The notes: generated by a model from the sequence alone, not told the origin. Positions 36,858 to 47,285 are shown, counted from the first letter of the stretch. The stretch is 64,000 bases of DNA from Pelagovum sp. HNIBRBA483 (GCF_040931995.1 NZ_CP162412.1:2294001-2358000); one strand, 5' to 3'. Numbers and translations are program-made.

Positions 36858-37086
36858 GACACGTCCCTGACATATTTTTGTTGACTATCAGCGCTAGCAC
36901 CCTATTCCCTGCCCGCAAACGACCCATCAGAATATCTAAAATTCTCATATGGCGTAACCAAAGCTCCAAAGGTGTAACGGTGCCGGTCGGACCTTCCGCG
37001 ATGGCAAGAACTTCCGGGATTGCAAGAATACGGCGCGGGCGAAGGAAAATGCGGCAGTTGCGAAAGATTATGCTGCAGGTGCGATA

Positions 37087-37125
37087 TGCATAGGATGTGC
37101 ATCAATTGTGCATAGGTTGTGCATC
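37087..37125. promoter_or_regulatory. Four TGCAT boxes at 11-bp spacing (putative operator)
   Basis: TGCAT begins at 37087, 37098, 37109 and 37120, exactly 11 bases apart, so all four face the same side of the helix. The 17-base unit TGCATAGGATGTGCATC recurs 22 bases later with one change. The array lies 75 bases before the FAD-oxidoreductase ATG and within the 341-base divergent region 36858-37198, where I see no gene. Phased half-sites suggest cooperative binding by a dimeric regulator, not identified here. Confidence 0.6.
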
Positions 37126-37198
37126 GCCCTTTTTAGCAAAAATGACCACTTTCTCTGCACCTGCAATCATGCCAATTTGCGGCAAATGGGAGGGACGC

Positions 37199-38284
37199 AT
37201 GTTTGACTTTGCAATCATCGGCGGCGGCATCGCAGGCACCAGCGCGGCGGCGCGGCTGTCACATTTGGGGGGGGTGATTCTCCTCGAAGGCGAGGACTCG
37301 CTCGCCTATCACGCCTCCGGCAGATCCGCCGCTTTGTTCGAACGGAACTACGGCAAACCACCCGTCATTGCGCTCAACATGGCGAGTCTCGACTACCACC
37401 GTGATGCCAACGGCGGCGTGCTCTCTCCGCGCGGTTTGATGTTGGTCGGATCGGCCGAATTAGAGGACCGCTACACCGCCGATCTCACCCGCATGAGCCT
37501 GACCCCGATCACCGTCGAAGAGGCCCGTGCCTTCATCCCGATTCTTGACCCTTCGGTGGTCGACCGCGCCGCGTATGACGCCGAGGCATGGGACATCGAC
37601 ACCGACCGCCTAGTCCAGAATTTCGCAAAGGAAACAAGGGCTAACGGCGGAGAGGTCCGCACCAAAAGTGCGGTCACCGCGATCCGCCGGACGCCCTCTG
37701 GCTGGGTGCTGACCCTCAAGGACGGAGCAGAGATCGCGGCGCGAAATTTGGTCAACGCGGCTGGCGCGTGGGTCGATGTCGTGGCCGAAATGGCAGGCAT
37801 CCCTCCGCTTGGCTTCACCCCCCTGCGCCGCTCGATGGCGCGGCTTCCCGCACCGGGGGGATTTGACGTGTCCTCATGGCCGATGGTCTTTGGCCCGGGA
37901 GAGGACTGGTACGCCAAACCCGACGCCGGCGCGCTCATCGTCTCCCCCGGAGAGGAGGACCCCAGCACCCCGCATGACGCCTTCGCCGATGACATGGTTC
38001 TAGCCGAGGGTCTGGCCCGGTATGAAGAATTCGTGACAGAACCGGTCACAAGGCTTCTGGCGAACTGGGCAGGCCTGCGCACCTTCTCCCCCGACCGCAA
38101 CCTGGTCCTAGGCCCCTCCCCCCATGATGCACATTTCATCTGGTGCGCCGGCCAAGGCGGCTACGGCTTCCAAAGCGCCCCCGCCGCCAGCCAACTGCTC
38201 GCCGATCTGATCGCAGGAAGGCAGCCGGAACTTGATGCTCAAACGGTTTCCGCTCTGAACCCACAGCGCTTCAACCGCCAATAA
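37199..38284 (+). CDS. FAD-dependent oxidoreductase (DAO family)
   Basis: 361 residues from an ATG with GGGAGGGACGC before it. The FAD-binding Rossmann motif FAIIGGGIAGTSAAARL is at the N-terminus, then YHASGRSAALFE as in D-amino-acid/glycine/sarcosine oxidases, and the C-terminal GQGGYGFQSAPAASQLLADLI. The substrate is probably an amine or D-amino acid; this is inferred from the family. It lies tail to tail with the larger DAO-type dehydrogenase at 38335. Confidence 0.85.
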   Translation: MFDFAIIGGGIAGTSAAARLSHLGGVILLEGEDSLAYHASGRSAALFERNYGKPPVIALNMASLDYHRDANGGVLSPRGLMLVGSAELEDRYTADLTRMSLTPITVEEARAFIPILDPSVVDRAAYDAEAWDIDTDRLVQNFAKETRANGGEVRTKSAVTAIRRTPSGWVLTLKDGAEIAARNLVNAAGAWVDVVAEMAGIPPLGFTPLRRSMARLPAPGGFDVSSWPMVFGPGEDWYAKPDAGALIVSPGEEDPSTPHDAFADDMVLAEGLARYEEFVTEPVTRLLANWAGLRTFSPDRNLVLGPSPHDAHFIWCAGQGGYGFQSAPAASQLLADLIAGRQPELDAQTVSALNPQRFNRQ

Positions 38285-38289
38285 AATAA

Positions 38290-38320
38290 GGGCGCCAGAT
38301 CGCTCCGACGCCCCAATTCT
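38290..38320 (-). terminator. Probable terminator after the DMGDH-like gene
   Basis: On the minus strand a short GC stem (GGGCG pairing with CGCCC across a 14-base loop) is followed by TTATTTTATT, between the converging FAD genes. The stem is short and the loop long, so this is tentative. Confidence 0.5.
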
Positions 38321-38334
38321 AATCAGCGAGGAAG

Positions 38335-40842
38335 TTAGCCGTCTTTACGGATGACCTCGTTTTTGGGGTCATATGGGCTGTCCTGAACGATCTCGGCATC
38401 CCACAACTGACCCAGCATTTTGACCTGCAATTTGGTGCCAATTTCGCTGTGCTCAGGCTTCACATAACCCAAGCCAATCGACTTCTCGAAGTGCACCGAA
38501 TACCCGCCAGAGGTCAGGCGCCCGACCCGCGTTCCATCTGTTGTATAGAGCGCTTCGCGGCCCCAAGGATCAGAATCAGCAGGTCCGTCGATCAGCAGCG
38601 TAACGCATTTCACGCGCACACCCGTTTCGACCAGTTTGTCCTTCCCGTGGAAGTCCTTCTCCAGATCAACGAAGCGCGGCAGATCCGCCTCCAACGGGGT
38701 CGCATCGCGCCCCAGCTCATTACCAAACGCACGATAGGATTTTTCCTGACGCAGCCAGTTCTGCGCCCGCGCACCGACCAGCTTCATGCCGTGCTTTTCA
38801 CCAGCCTTTTCAAGCAGATCAAACAGGTAGTTCTGCATTTCGATCGGGTGATGAAGCTCCCAACCAAGCTCACCAGTATAAGCAACACGGATCGCGTTTA
38901 CAGGGCACATGCCCAGCTCGATCTGACGGGCAGATAGCCAGGGGAAGCGCTTGTTGGAAAGCGCTGTTTCCGGGTCAGCGTCCTTGATGACTTCTTTCAA
39001 TACATCGCGGGATTTCGGGCCTGCAATGGCGAAAACGCCCCATTGCGTCGTGACGTCCTGAATTTCGATGTAGCCGAATTCGTCCATCTTGTCTTCGGCG
39101 GCCTTGCACAGGAAGTCCGCGTCATACTCGGTCCAGGCACCGGCAGAGACGAGGTAATAGTTGTTCTCGCCATTACGCACGATGGTATATTCGGTGCGGG
39201 TCGTGCCGAATGCCGTCAAAGCATAGGTCAGGTTGATCCGGCCGACTTTGGGCAGCTTGTTGCAGGTAAACCAGTCGAGGAACTGCGTCGCGCCCGGTCC
39301 TTTGACAACATGCTTGGTAAAGGCCGTTGCGTCGATAAGGCCGACGCCGTTGCGGATCGCCTTCGCCTCTTCAACGGCATAATTCCACCAGCCCCCACGG
39401 CGGAAGCTGCGGGCATCATGATCGAAGTTCTCAGGCGCGTCAGTCGGGCCGTAATAATTGGGCCGCTCCCAACCATTAACCCAACCGAACTGAGCGCCGC
39501 GTGCCTTCTGGCGATCGTAGGCAGGCGCCGTGCGCAACGGGCGGCAGGCCTCGCGCTCTTCATCGGGGTGGTGCAGGATATAGACGTGCTCGTAGCATTC
39601 CTCATTCTTCCGCGCTGCAAACTCGGTGGTCATCCACGATTGCGAGTAGCGCTTCGGGTCGAGGCTCGCCATGTCAATCTCAGCTTCGCCATCGACCATC
39701 ATCTGGGCAAGGTAATACCCCGTCCCACCGGCAGCGGTGATGCCAAATGAGAAGCCTTCAGCCAGCCACATGTTGCGCATTCCGGGCGCGGGGCCAACAA
39801 GCGGGTTGCCGTCCGGCGTGTAGCAGATCGGACCGTTAAAATCGTCCTTCAAGCCGCTTTCCTCGCACGACGGCACGCGGTGGATCATCGCCATATATTG
39901 ATCTTCAATGCGCTCCAGATCGAGCGGGAACAAGTCCGCGCGGAAGCTATCGGGCACACCATATTCAAACACTGCCGGCGCACCGCGCTCATAGACGCCA
40001 AGGATCCAGCCACCACGCTCTTCACGCACATAGGACTGCGCATCAGCGTCACGCACAACAGGATGCTCCGCGCCCCCGCTCTGGCGGTACTTCACCAGCT
40101 CAGGGTCTTGATCCATGACGATAAACTGGTGCTCAACCGGGATCGCCGGCATCTTGATGCCCAACAGCTTCGCCGTCCGCTGGGCATGGTTGCCCGACGC
40201 GGTCACAACGTGCTCGGCGCTCACGACAATCTGCTCTTCACCCGCAACGAGGTTGCCGCCCTTTTCGACCATCTTGGTGAGCGTCACATCCCAGTGATCG
40301 CCCTTCCATTCGAAACCATCGGCCTGCCACTTCCGCTCAATCATCACACCCCGCTGGCGGGCGCCCTTAGCCATCGCCTGCGTCACGTCGGCAGGGTTAA
40401 TATAGCCATCTGTGTTGTGGTAAATTGCGCCCTTCAGATCCTCGGTATTGATCAATGGCCAGCGTGCTTTGATCTCATCCGGAGTCAAAAATTCGTAGGA
40501 AACGCCGCAAGTTTCGGCGGTCGACGCATAGAGCCGGTATTCATCCATACGCTCGTCTGTCTGCGCCATACGCAGGTTCCCAACAACCGCGAAGCCCGCG
40601 TTCAATCCAGTTTCTTCCTCTAGCGTTTTGTAGAAATCGACCGAGTATTTGTGGATATGAGTTGTCGCGTAGGACATGTTGAACAGCGGCAAAAGCCCCG
40701 CCGCGTGCCAAGTGGAGCCAGAGGTCAGTTCATCACGCTCGATCAGCATCACATCATCCCAACCCGCCTTAGCGAGATGATAGGCGATCGATGTTCCAAC
40801 GGCACCGCCGCCGACAACAAGAGCTTTGACTTGGGTTTTCAT
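38335..40842 (-). CDS. Dimethylglycine/sarcosine dehydrogenase-like flavoprotein
   Basis: 835 residues. An N-terminal DAO domain has the FAD motif ALVVGGGAVGTSIAYHLAKAG and the GSTWHAAGLL stretch, where His46 matches the covalent flavin His of dimethylglycine dehydrogenases. A C-terminal GcvT/aminomethyltransferase domain for tetrahydrofolate follows (about residues 440-830, with YTGELGWELH). It probably demethylates an N-methylated glycine. It is divergent from panC and the start at 40842 has GGAG nine bases upstream. Confidence 0.85.
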   Translation of the reverse strand: MKTQVKALVVGGGAVGTSIAYHLAKAGWDDVMLIERDELTSGSTWHAAGLLPLFNMSYATTHIHKYSVDFYKTLEEETGLNAGFAVVGNLRMAQTDERMDEYRLYASTAETCGVSYEFLTPDEIKARWPLINTEDLKGAIYHNTDGYINPADVTQAMAKGARQRGVMIERKWQADGFEWKGDHWDVTLTKMVEKGGNLVAGEEQIVVSAEHVVTASGNHAQRTAKLLGIKMPAIPVEHQFIVMDQDPELVKYRQSGGAEHPVVRDADAQSYVREERGGWILGVYERGAPAVFEYGVPDSFRADLFPLDLERIEDQYMAMIHRVPSCEESGLKDDFNGPICYTPDGNPLVGPAPGMRNMWLAEGFSFGITAAGGTGYYLAQMMVDGEAEIDMASLDPKRYSQSWMTTEFAARKNEECYEHVYILHHPDEEREACRPLRTAPAYDRQKARGAQFGWVNGWERPNYYGPTDAPENFDHDARSFRRGGWWNYAVEEAKAIRNGVGLIDATAFTKHVVKGPGATQFLDWFTCNKLPKVGRINLTYALTAFGTTRTEYTIVRNGENNYYLVSAGAWTEYDADFLCKAAEDKMDEFGYIEIQDVTTQWGVFAIAGPKSRDVLKEVIKDADPETALSNKRFPWLSARQIELGMCPVNAIRVAYTGELGWELHHPIEMQNYLFDLLEKAGEKHGMKLVGARAQNWLRQEKSYRAFGNELGRDATPLEADLPRFVDLEKDFHGKDKLVETGVRVKCVTLLIDGPADSDPWGREALYTTDGTRVGRLTSGGYSVHFEKSIGLGYVKPEHSEIGTKLQVKMLGQLWDAEIVQDSPYDPKNEVIRKDG

Positions 40843-41002
40843 AGGGCCGACTCCATCAGGCGAATTTGACTGCAATCTGTCGAAATCCGAAATTTCGATC
40901 CCTTACCATCCGACATGTCAATGCACGAATGCGACAGCATGATGTTGTCCAGCGCCCGAATGCGCTTTATCAAACAGGCAAATCATCGCTCTGGGTCGCT
41001 CA

Positions 41003-41860
41003 ATGCATATCAGCCGCACAATTTCCGATATTCGCGCAACCGTTGGTGCTTTCCGACAGGCAGGCGAATCCATCGGCCTCGTCACGACGATGGGCGCGCT
41101 ACACGATGGCCACCTTGCGTTAATTTCCGAGGCCCGCGCAGCGCATGAACGCGTTATCGCTACGATTTTTGTCAATCCCACCCAATTCGGGAATGCCAGC
41201 GACCTCAAGAATTATCCGAGAACGGAAGCAAGCGACATCGCCAAGCTGGAGGCAGCTGGAACGGACGCTGTTTTCATACCTGAGAGCCGCGAAATATATC
41301 CCGACGGTGACGAAACTTTCGTCGAAACAGAGCGACTTGCAAATATGTTGCATGGCCTCGTCAGACCGGGCCACTTTCGCGGGGTGGCGACTGTCGTCGC
41401 CAAACTGTTTAATATCATTCAGGCCGATGCGGCCTATTTCGGTGAAAAAGACTACCAGCAACTACAGGTCATTCGGCGCATGGTCCGTGACCTGCATATA
41501 CCCATCTCGGTGCGCGGCGTTACAACTGTCCGCGAGTCGGACGGGCTCGCGATGTCTTCGCGCAATGTGCGCCTTGCGCCCGAGGATCGGATAGCTGCCC
41601 GCGTCCTCAACAAGGCCCTTGAGAACGCGGAAGCCATCGTCAAAAACCGACCGGATGTCGCCACACTTACAAACGAAATCTCAGCAATGATCAGCGCGGA
41701 ACCTCGCGCGCGCCTTGTTGGCATCGACATCACCGAAGCCACGACCCTCGCACCCCTTGCAGGACCGATCAACCAGCGGGTCGCCATAATGATTTCGGTT
41801 GCATTCGGCGAAGGTGACAACGAAGTTCTCCTCATAGACCAAAGGGAAATCGAACCATGA
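41003..41860 (+). CDS. panC: Pantothenate synthetase (pantoate-beta-alanine ligase)
   Basis: 285 residues. PanC joins pantoate and beta-alanine with ATP. The HIGH-like [26 protein letters not shown]-like [25 protein letters not shown] and the KMSK-like MSSRN segments are in order. It is coupled to panB by an ATGA overlap and shares a 160-base divergent region with the DMGDH-like gene. Confidence 0.96.
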   Translation: MHISRTISDIRATVGAFRQAGESIGLVTTMGALHDGHLALISEARAAHERVIATIFVNPTQFGNASDLKNYPRTEASDIAKLEAAGTDAVFIPESREIYPDGDETFVETERLANMLHGLVRPGHFRGVATVVAKLFNIIQADAAYFGEKDYQQLQVIRRMVRDLHIPISVRGVTTVRESDGLAMSSRNVRLAPEDRIAARVLNKALENAEAIVKNRPDVATLTNEISAMISAEPRARLVGIDITEATTLAPLAGPINQRVAIMISVAFGEGDNEVLLIDQREIEP

Positions 41861-42669
41861 GCAGCCATCCCGAAAAAGTTCGCCGCACAACAGTTCCGGA
41901 GATCGCGCGGCGCAAAGGTGGCGAGCCGATTGTCTCCCTCACCTCCTATCACGCACACACCGCCGCGATTGTCGACCGCCACGCCGATTTCATTCTTGTG
42001 GGCGATAGCCTCGGCATGGTGATGCACGGTATGGAGAGCACCGTCGGTGTGCCGTTGGACCTCATGATCATGCACGGCAAGGCGGTCGTACGAGGCACGA
42101 AAAAGGCGCTGATCGTCGTTGATATGCCCTTCGGAGCCTATGAGGAAAGCCCGAATATGGCCTTCCGCAATGCTGCGAAGATCATGAAAGAAACTGGCTG
42201 CGGCGCCGTTAAGCTCGAAGGTGGTAAGCGCATGGCCGAGACCATTCGCTTTCTTGTAGAGCGCGGCATTCCTGTGATGGCCCATATTGGGCTCACGCCT
42301 CAGTCAAGCCATGTGCTTGGCGGCTTCAAGACCCAAGGTCGGGACGAAGACACTTGGGCAGATCACATGGCGGACGCTCATGCCGTTTCTGAGGCGGGCG
42401 CATTTTCAGTCGTTCTGGAGGGAATGGTAGAGCCGCTCGCTCGCAAGATCACCAACGAAATTGACATCCCAACGATCGGCATCGGTGCCAGCGTGGAGTG
42501 CGACGGACAAATCCTCGTGCTCGAAGACATGCTCGGCCTCAATCCATGGACTCCAAAATTCGTGAAAGTCTATGGCCAGTTGGGTCCGATGATCGAGGAC
42601 TCCGTGCGGCGTTATGCCGAGGATGTCCGCAACCGTGCATTTCCTACGGATGACGAAGTTTATAAATAG
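41857..42669 (+). CDS. panB: 3-methyl-2-oxobutanoate hydroxymethyltransferase
   Basis: 270 residues. PanB transfers a hydroxymethyl group from methylene-tetrahydrofolate to ketoisovalerate, the first step to pantothenate. [47 protein letters not shown] and [16 protein letters not shown] are all present, with FVKVYGQLG near the end. Its ATG overlaps the panC stop. Confidence 0.97.
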   Translation: MSSHPEKVRRTTVPEIARRKGGEPIVSLTSYHAHTAAIVDRHADFILVGDSLGMVMHGMESTVGVPLDLMIMHGKAVVRGTKKALIVVDMPFGAYEESPNMAFRNAAKIMKETGCGAVKLEGGKRMAETIRFLVERGIPVMAHIGLTPQSSHVLGGFKTQGRDEDTWADHMADAHAVSEAGAFSVVLEGMVEPLARKITNEIDIPTIGIGASVECDGQILVLEDMLGLNPWTPKFVKVYGQLGPMIEDSVRRYAEDVRNRAFPTDDEVYK

Positions 42670-42683
42670 CGCATTTTGATCGC

Positions 42684-43670
42684 TTAGATCATGCTTGGCA
42701 CAACGAGGTCGGGCGGGCGGTGACCGTCCTCAAAGGTCTTGATATTGATCAAGACCTTCTCACCCATTTCGTTGCGCCCTTCGACTGTCGCCGATCCCAT
42801 ATGCGGCAAGAGCACGACATTCGGCAGCTCCCGCAAGCGCGGATTGATCTCGCTTCCATGTTCAAAAACATCGAGCCCCGCACCTGCGATCTCTCCGGCA
42901 CGGAGCATGCGTGTCAAAGCGTTTTCGTCGATCACTTCTCCGCGCGAGGTATTCACGATAACTGCATCCGGTTTCATCAGCTTTAACCTGCGCGCGTTCA
43001 TTAAATGGAATGTCGCTGGGGTGTGTGGGCAGTTGATCGACAAGATGTCCATACGGGCAACCATCTGATCGAGGCTTTCCCACCACGTCGCTTCAAGCTG
43101 ATCTTCAACCTCGGGCCGCAACCTGCGTCGGTTGTGGTAATGAATACTCATACCAAAAGCCCGCGCCCGCTTTGCAACGGCTTGACCAATGCGCCCCATT
43201 CCCAAAATGCCGAGACGTCGCCCCGTGATCCGCCCGCCGAGAAACGCCGTTGGCGACCAACCGGCCCAATCACCAGTTTGCATCACCGCCAGCCCCTCAG
43301 GAATGCGGCGCGCCACCCCGAGGATGAGCGCCATGGTCATGTCAGCTGTGTCTTCCGTCACCACACCGGGCGTGTTCGAAACCAAAATGCCACGTTGCCG
43401 CGCAGTGTGTACGTCAATGTGGTCAACGCCTGCACCATAATTGGCGATCAACTTGAGGCGCTCACCCGCCTGCCCAAGTAATGGAGCGTCAATCGTGTCA
43501 GTCAGGGTCGGGACCAGCACATCAGCGTCTTTCAACGCATCAACCAGCTCCTCACGGGTCATCGGCCGGTCATCATCCCGCAGGCGCACATCAAACAGTT
43601 CCTTCATGCGCGTCTCAACTGCGTCGGGTAACCGTCGCGTCACGACAACACTTAGCTTCTTGCTTGGCAT
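42684..43670 (-). CDS. D-isomer-specific 2-hydroxyacid dehydrogenase (glyoxylate/hydroxypyruvate reductase-like)
   Basis: 328 residues. NAD(P)-binding core GRRLGILGMGRIGQAVAKRARAFGM at about 145-170. Catalytic Arg, Glu and His are in NTSRGEVIDE, AGLDVFEHGSEINPRL and LLPHMGSAT. The substrate-loop NYGAGVDHIDVHTARQRGI resembles glyoxylate reductases/glycerate dehydrogenases. The ATG at 43670 has GGAG eight bases upstream; a GTG three codons earlier is possible. It converges on panB with 14 bases between. Confidence 0.88.
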   Translation of the reverse strand: MPSKKLSVVVTRRLPDAVETRMKELFDVRLRDDDRPMTREELVDALKDADVLVPTLTDTIDAPLLGQAGERLKLIANYGAGVDHIDVHTARQRGILVSNTPGVVTEDTADMTMALILGVARRIPEGLAVMQTGDWAGWSPTAFLGGRITGRRLGILGMGRIGQAVAKRARAFGMSIHYHNRRRLRPEVEDQLEATWWESLDQMVARMDILSINCPHTPATFHLMNARRLKLMKPDAVIVNTSRGEVIDENALTRMLRAGEIAGAGLDVFEHGSEINPRLRELPNVVLLPHMGSATVEGRNEMGEKVLINIKTFEDGHRPPDLVVPSMI

Positions 43671-43793
43671 ACGGAGCACTCCCTACCTTTGCTTCGACGT
43701 CGCATAATGTCAGATTGCCCCCAAGATAATCGGCTTACAAGGGGCGCACCCCGCAAGTCTCCAAGAAACAAAAAAACAAGTGATCGGTCAGGC

Positions 43794-44327
43794 ATGATCC
43801 GTGTTCTATTACTGATAGTTGCGCTCGCTCTGCCTCTCAGCGCAACAGGGCAGGTATCCGAGCCTGTGGCGAACGGCGTCATGGGGGCAGATGGTGTTTT
43901 GCGCGGTCCCGAAACCAACCTCCCGATCCCGCGATTTGTTTCGCTCAAAGCTTCCGAAGCGAATGTTAGGCGCGGGCCATCTCTTTCGCACCGAATCGAC
44001 TGGGTCTTCATGCGCGAAGGGATGCCGCTAAGAGTGATCGGAGAGTACGGCCATTGGCGCCGCGTCGTCGACAACGAGGGCGTTGGAGGCTGGATCCATT
44101 ACTCGCTGATATCCGGCAAACGAACGGTGATGATTGCGTCCGAGGATACCTCGATCCTGATGCGGCCGGAGGCGAAAGCCCCAGCCAATGCTATTTTGGA
44201 GGTCGGCGTCGTTGCAGAGTTGAAAGAATGCAATCAAGACTGGTGCCTGATCGAAGCCGATGGCCATGACGGCTGGGCAGTCAAGAATGCTCTGTGGGGC
44301 GTAGACCAAACCGAAATCTTGGAATAG
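43794..44327 (+). CDS. Secreted SH3-domain protein
   Basis: 177 residues. The signal peptide MIRVLLLIVALALPLSATG is followed by two bacterial SH3-like repeats (SEANVRRGPSLSHRIDWVF; then DTSILMRPEAKAPANAI), each with a conserved W-x-x-V-hairpin (HWRRVVDNEGVGGWIHYS, CLIEADGHDGWAVKN). It matches the SH3_4 type of periplasmic proteins. It may bind peptidoglycan or proteins. An earlier start from 43689 would put charged residues before the signal. Confidence 0.8.
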   Translation: MIRVLLLIVALALPLSATGQVSEPVANGVMGADGVLRGPETNLPIPRFVSLKASEANVRRGPSLSHRIDWVFMREGMPLRVIGEYGHWRRVVDNEGVGGWIHYSLISGKRTVMIASEDTSILMRPEAKAPANAILEVGVVAELKECNQDWCLIEADGHDGWAVKNALWGVDQTEILE

Positions 44328-44349
44328 CCTGCGTCTTCAGGACAGGCGC

Positions 44350-45264
44350 ATGACGACAACAAACACGAAACTCAATTTCTCGGCGGGATTATTATCAGTC
44401 GCAGTTGCCGCAACGCTCGTGCTGTTGAAGCTTTGGGCATTGAAGGAAACCGGCTCTCTTTCTGTTGCCGCCACCCTGATGGACTCTGCGCTAGATTTGA
44501 TGATGTCTCTTAGCGGGCTCGCCGCAATCGCTTACGCGGCAAAACCGGCGGACGACGATCACGCGTTCGGCCACACATCGGCAGAAGACCTTGCCGCGTT
44601 GGCCCAATCCATTTTCATCTTGGGTTCCGCGATTGTGATTGCCTATCTGGCCGCCCAACGCCTTTTCGCAGGCGACGTCCCGCTCCCGCAGCAGGAAGAA
44701 AAGGGCATCGCTGTTATCGTTATCTCCATCATCCTGACGGGTGCTTTGGTGCTGTGGCAACGAAGCGTGGCGAAAAGAACCAAAAACAAAGTCGTCGAAG
44801 CGGATTGCCTTCACTACATTGGCGACTTGGTCCCCAATGTAGGCGCTATCCTTGCCTTGATTGCTTCGCGCACCTTGGGCATCGGTCAAGTCGACAGCGT
44901 CGTGGCAATTGCGGCCGCGCTTATCCTCGCGATTGGTGCGATTCGTATCGGCAGATCCGCGTGGGACGCCCTTATGGATCGCGCCGCCGACGACGAAACC
45001 ATCGCTTCTATTTCAGAAATCGTAGGCGACTTTGATGGGGTCCACGGCTTTCATGACCTGAAAACGCGGAAAGCCGGCAGCCGCGTTTTCGTCAACTTGC
45101 ATATCGAGCTGGATGGCGATCAGTCGCTCTTTGACGCGCACGAAATAGGCGCCGCTCTACGCCGCGCTATCGTGCGAGAGCACCCCAATGCGGATGTCCT
45201 GATCCACAAGGATCCGCGCGGCGCACCGCCGCATCCCGAAGATGAGCGCGTTAAGCCTCACTAG
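44350..45264 (+). CDS. fieF: Cation diffusion facilitator family transporter
   Basis: 304 residues. Six transmembrane helices, with metal-site residues in LMDSALDLMMS (helix 2) and ADCLHYIGDLVPN (helix 5), and the loop DDDHAFGHTSAEDLAAL. The cytoplasmic C-terminal domain ends VFVNLHIELDGDQSL and HPNADVLIHKDP. CDF proteins export zinc, iron or cadmium; specificity is not readable. Its 3' end overlaps the convergent M3 peptidase gene by 14 bases. Confidence 0.85.
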   Translation: MTTTNTKLNFSAGLLSVAVAATLVLLKLWALKETGSLSVAATLMDSALDLMMSLSGLAAIAYAAKPADDDHAFGHTSAEDLAALAQSIFILGSAIVIAYLAAQRLFAGDVPLPQQEEKGIAVIVISIILTGALVLWQRSVAKRTKNKVVEADCLHYIGDLVPNVGAILALIASRTLGIGQVDSVVAIAAALILAIGAIRIGRSAWDALMDRAADDETIASISEIVGDFDGVHGFHDLKTRKAGSRVFVNLHIELDGDQSLFDAHEIGAALRRAIVREHPNADVLIHKDPRGAPPHPEDERVKPH

Positions 45265-47281
45265 CCATCAAACCACGTCCGCGTAAAAGGGCCTCCACGC
45301 CCGGCATGCGGCCCCGAAAACGGGTGTAAAGTGCGCTTGCATCCTCGGATCCGCCTTTCGAGAGGATGTCTTCCTCCAGTTTCCGCGCCAAAGTGGGATC
45401 AAACGGATCACCAACCTCCTCAAAAGCCGCAAATACGTCAGCATCCATGACCTCGGACCACATGTAACTGTAGTAGCCGGAGGAGTAACCATCCCCTGAA
45501 AACACATGCGCGAAATGTGGTGTCGCATGGCGCATCCCGATCGCACGCGGCATCCCGATTTCCTCTAGCACTTCGGCCTGTTTTTGCATCGGGTCCGCTG
45601 GAGCCGGACCGTCATGAAACGCAAGGTCGACCAACGCAGAAGCAACGTATTCAACGGTTTGGAAGCCCATATCAAAAGTTGAAGCCGCGAGGAGCCTTTG
45701 CATCATTTCCTCAGGCAGCGGGGCATCTGTTTCGTAATGCCGAGCGAACTCCGATAGGACTTCGGGCACCTCCAGCCAATGTTCGAACAACTGGCTGGGC
45801 AGCTCGACGAAGTCTCGCGCAACGGAGGTGCCAGAGATTGACTCATAGATGACATCCGACAGCATTTGGTGCAGCGCATGGCCGAGTTCGTGAAACAGCG
45901 TGCGCGCATCGTCAAACGAAAGCAGCGAAGGCTCCCCCTGCGCGGGTTTGGCGAAGTTACACACATTCACGACAATCGGTCGAATATTTCCCGCAAGTTT
46001 TTGCTGGCTGCGCATCGCCGAACACCATGCGCCTGAGCGCTTCGATGCGCGCGCGAAATAATCACCGAGGAACAAAGCAACGTCTTGCCCATCGCGCGTG
46101 ACTTTCCACGCACGCACATCCGGATGGTATTTCGGGACGTCGACCTCCTCGAATTGCAGGCCAAAAAGCCTGTGCGCACAAGCAAAAGCCGCAGCCAGCA
46201 AATTATCTAACTGGAAGAATGCCTTGAGCTCTGTTTCGTCAATGTCGTGAACCTTTTTGCGGGTGCGCTCGGCATAATAGCGCCAATCCCACGGCTCAAG
46301 CGGTCCAGTATAGCCGTCGGCAAGCAAAAGCTTGTCATATTCAGCAGCGTCCTTTTCCGCGGCGCGAACAGCAGGTCGCCAAACATCCATCAAAAGCGCT
46401 TTGGCCCTTTCGGGTTCCTCGGCCATTTCGGTTTCAAGTTTGTATTGAGCGAAGTTTTCGAACCCAAGTAACTGCGCACGTTCTTCCCGCAGGGACAGAA
46501 TCTCTGCCGCCACCGCGCGGTTGTCTGTTTCGCCGCCATTCGCTCCTCGCGCCGTCCACGCTTCATACGCTTTCCGCCGGAGCGCGCGATCAGAACAGTA
46601 TTGCAAGAAGGGGACGATAAGCGACCGAGACAGCGTCAAGACAGCGCCGCCCTCGCCGCGCTCTTCACCAACAGCCCGCGCGGCGGAAGCGACAAACCCG
46701 GGCAGCGAGGAAAGCGTCAAGTCACTCAATGGCATCGACCATGCGCGTTCATCGGCCAAAAGATTTTGAGTGAATTTCGTTCCCAATTCGGCCAGTCGCT
46801 TCTTAATATCGGCATGGCGCTTGGCTTCTGCGCCGGAAAGCTGCGCACCGGCACGAACAAAGCCACGCCTCGTCAGCATCAAAACGCGCTGCTGTTCGTC
46901 CGTTAAATCCAAACTGTCGCGTGTATCCCAAAGCGCTTCAATACGCGCGAAAAGTTTTGAATTCGATGCGATCTCGGAACTATATTCGGCCAGCATCGGC
47001 GAGAACTTTCGCGTAAATTCCTCGCGCGCGGGTGTGCTGTCTGCGCCCGCCAGAGCGTAGAAGGCTCCAAGAACACGACCGAGCAACTGATCGGCCAGTT
47101 CCAAAGCTTCGATTGTATTTTGAAAGCTGGGTACGTCATCGGCGTCAGAAATGGCACTCACCCGCGCCCTTGCCTCTACCAAAGCGACGTCTACCGCTGC
47201 CTCGAAATCTTTGTCGTCGATCCTGTCAAAAGGCGGCATACCGAATGGCGTCGCCCATTCTTCGAGCAATGGATTTGTCAT
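45251..47281 (-). CDS. M3 family zinc metallopeptidase (peptidyl-dipeptidase Dcp-like)
   Basis: 676 residues. The zinc site HELGHALH with a downstream Glu (SQLFEHW) is typical of M3 oligopeptidases. The N-terminal helical half covers about 400 residues, and the C-terminal GMRHATPHFAHVFSGDGYSSGYYSYMWSEVMDADVF segment is the Dcp/thimet type. No signal peptide is visible, so it is probably a cytoplasmic oligopeptidase. The ATG at 47281 lies 4 bases after the moeB stop; a TTG at 47296 is less likely. Confidence 0.9.
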   Translation of the reverse strand: MTNPLLEEWATPFGMPPFDRIDDKDFEAAVDVALVEARARVSAISDADDVPSFQNTIEALELADQLLGRVLGAFYALAGADSTPAREEFTRKFSPMLAEYSSEIASNSKLFARIEALWDTRDSLDLTDEQQRVLMLTRRGFVRAGAQLSGAEAKRHADIKKRLAELGTKFTQNLLADERAWSMPLSDLTLSSLPGFVASAARAVGEERGEGGAVLTLSRSLIVPFLQYCSDRALRRKAYEAWTARGANGGETDNRAVAAEILSLREERAQLLGFENFAQYKLETEMAEEPERAKALLMDVWRPAVRAAEKDAAEYDKLLLADGYTGPLEPWDWRYYAERTRKKVHDIDETELKAFFQLDNLLAAAFACAHRLFGLQFEEVDVPKYHPDVRAWKVTRDGQDVALFLGDYFARASKRSGAWCSAMRSQQKLAGNIRPIVVNVCNFAKPAQGEPSLLSFDDARTLFHELGHALHQMLSDVIYESISGTSVARDFVELPSQLFEHWLEVPEVLSEFARHYETDAPLPEEMMQRLLAASTFDMGFQTVEYVASALVDLAFHDGPAPADPMQKQAEVLEEIGMPRAIGMRHATPHFAHVFSGDGYSSGYYSYMWSEVMDADVFAAFEEVGDPFDPTLARKLEEDILSKGGSEDASALYTRFRGRMPGVEALLRGRGLMASEA

Positions 47282-47285
47282 CGCG

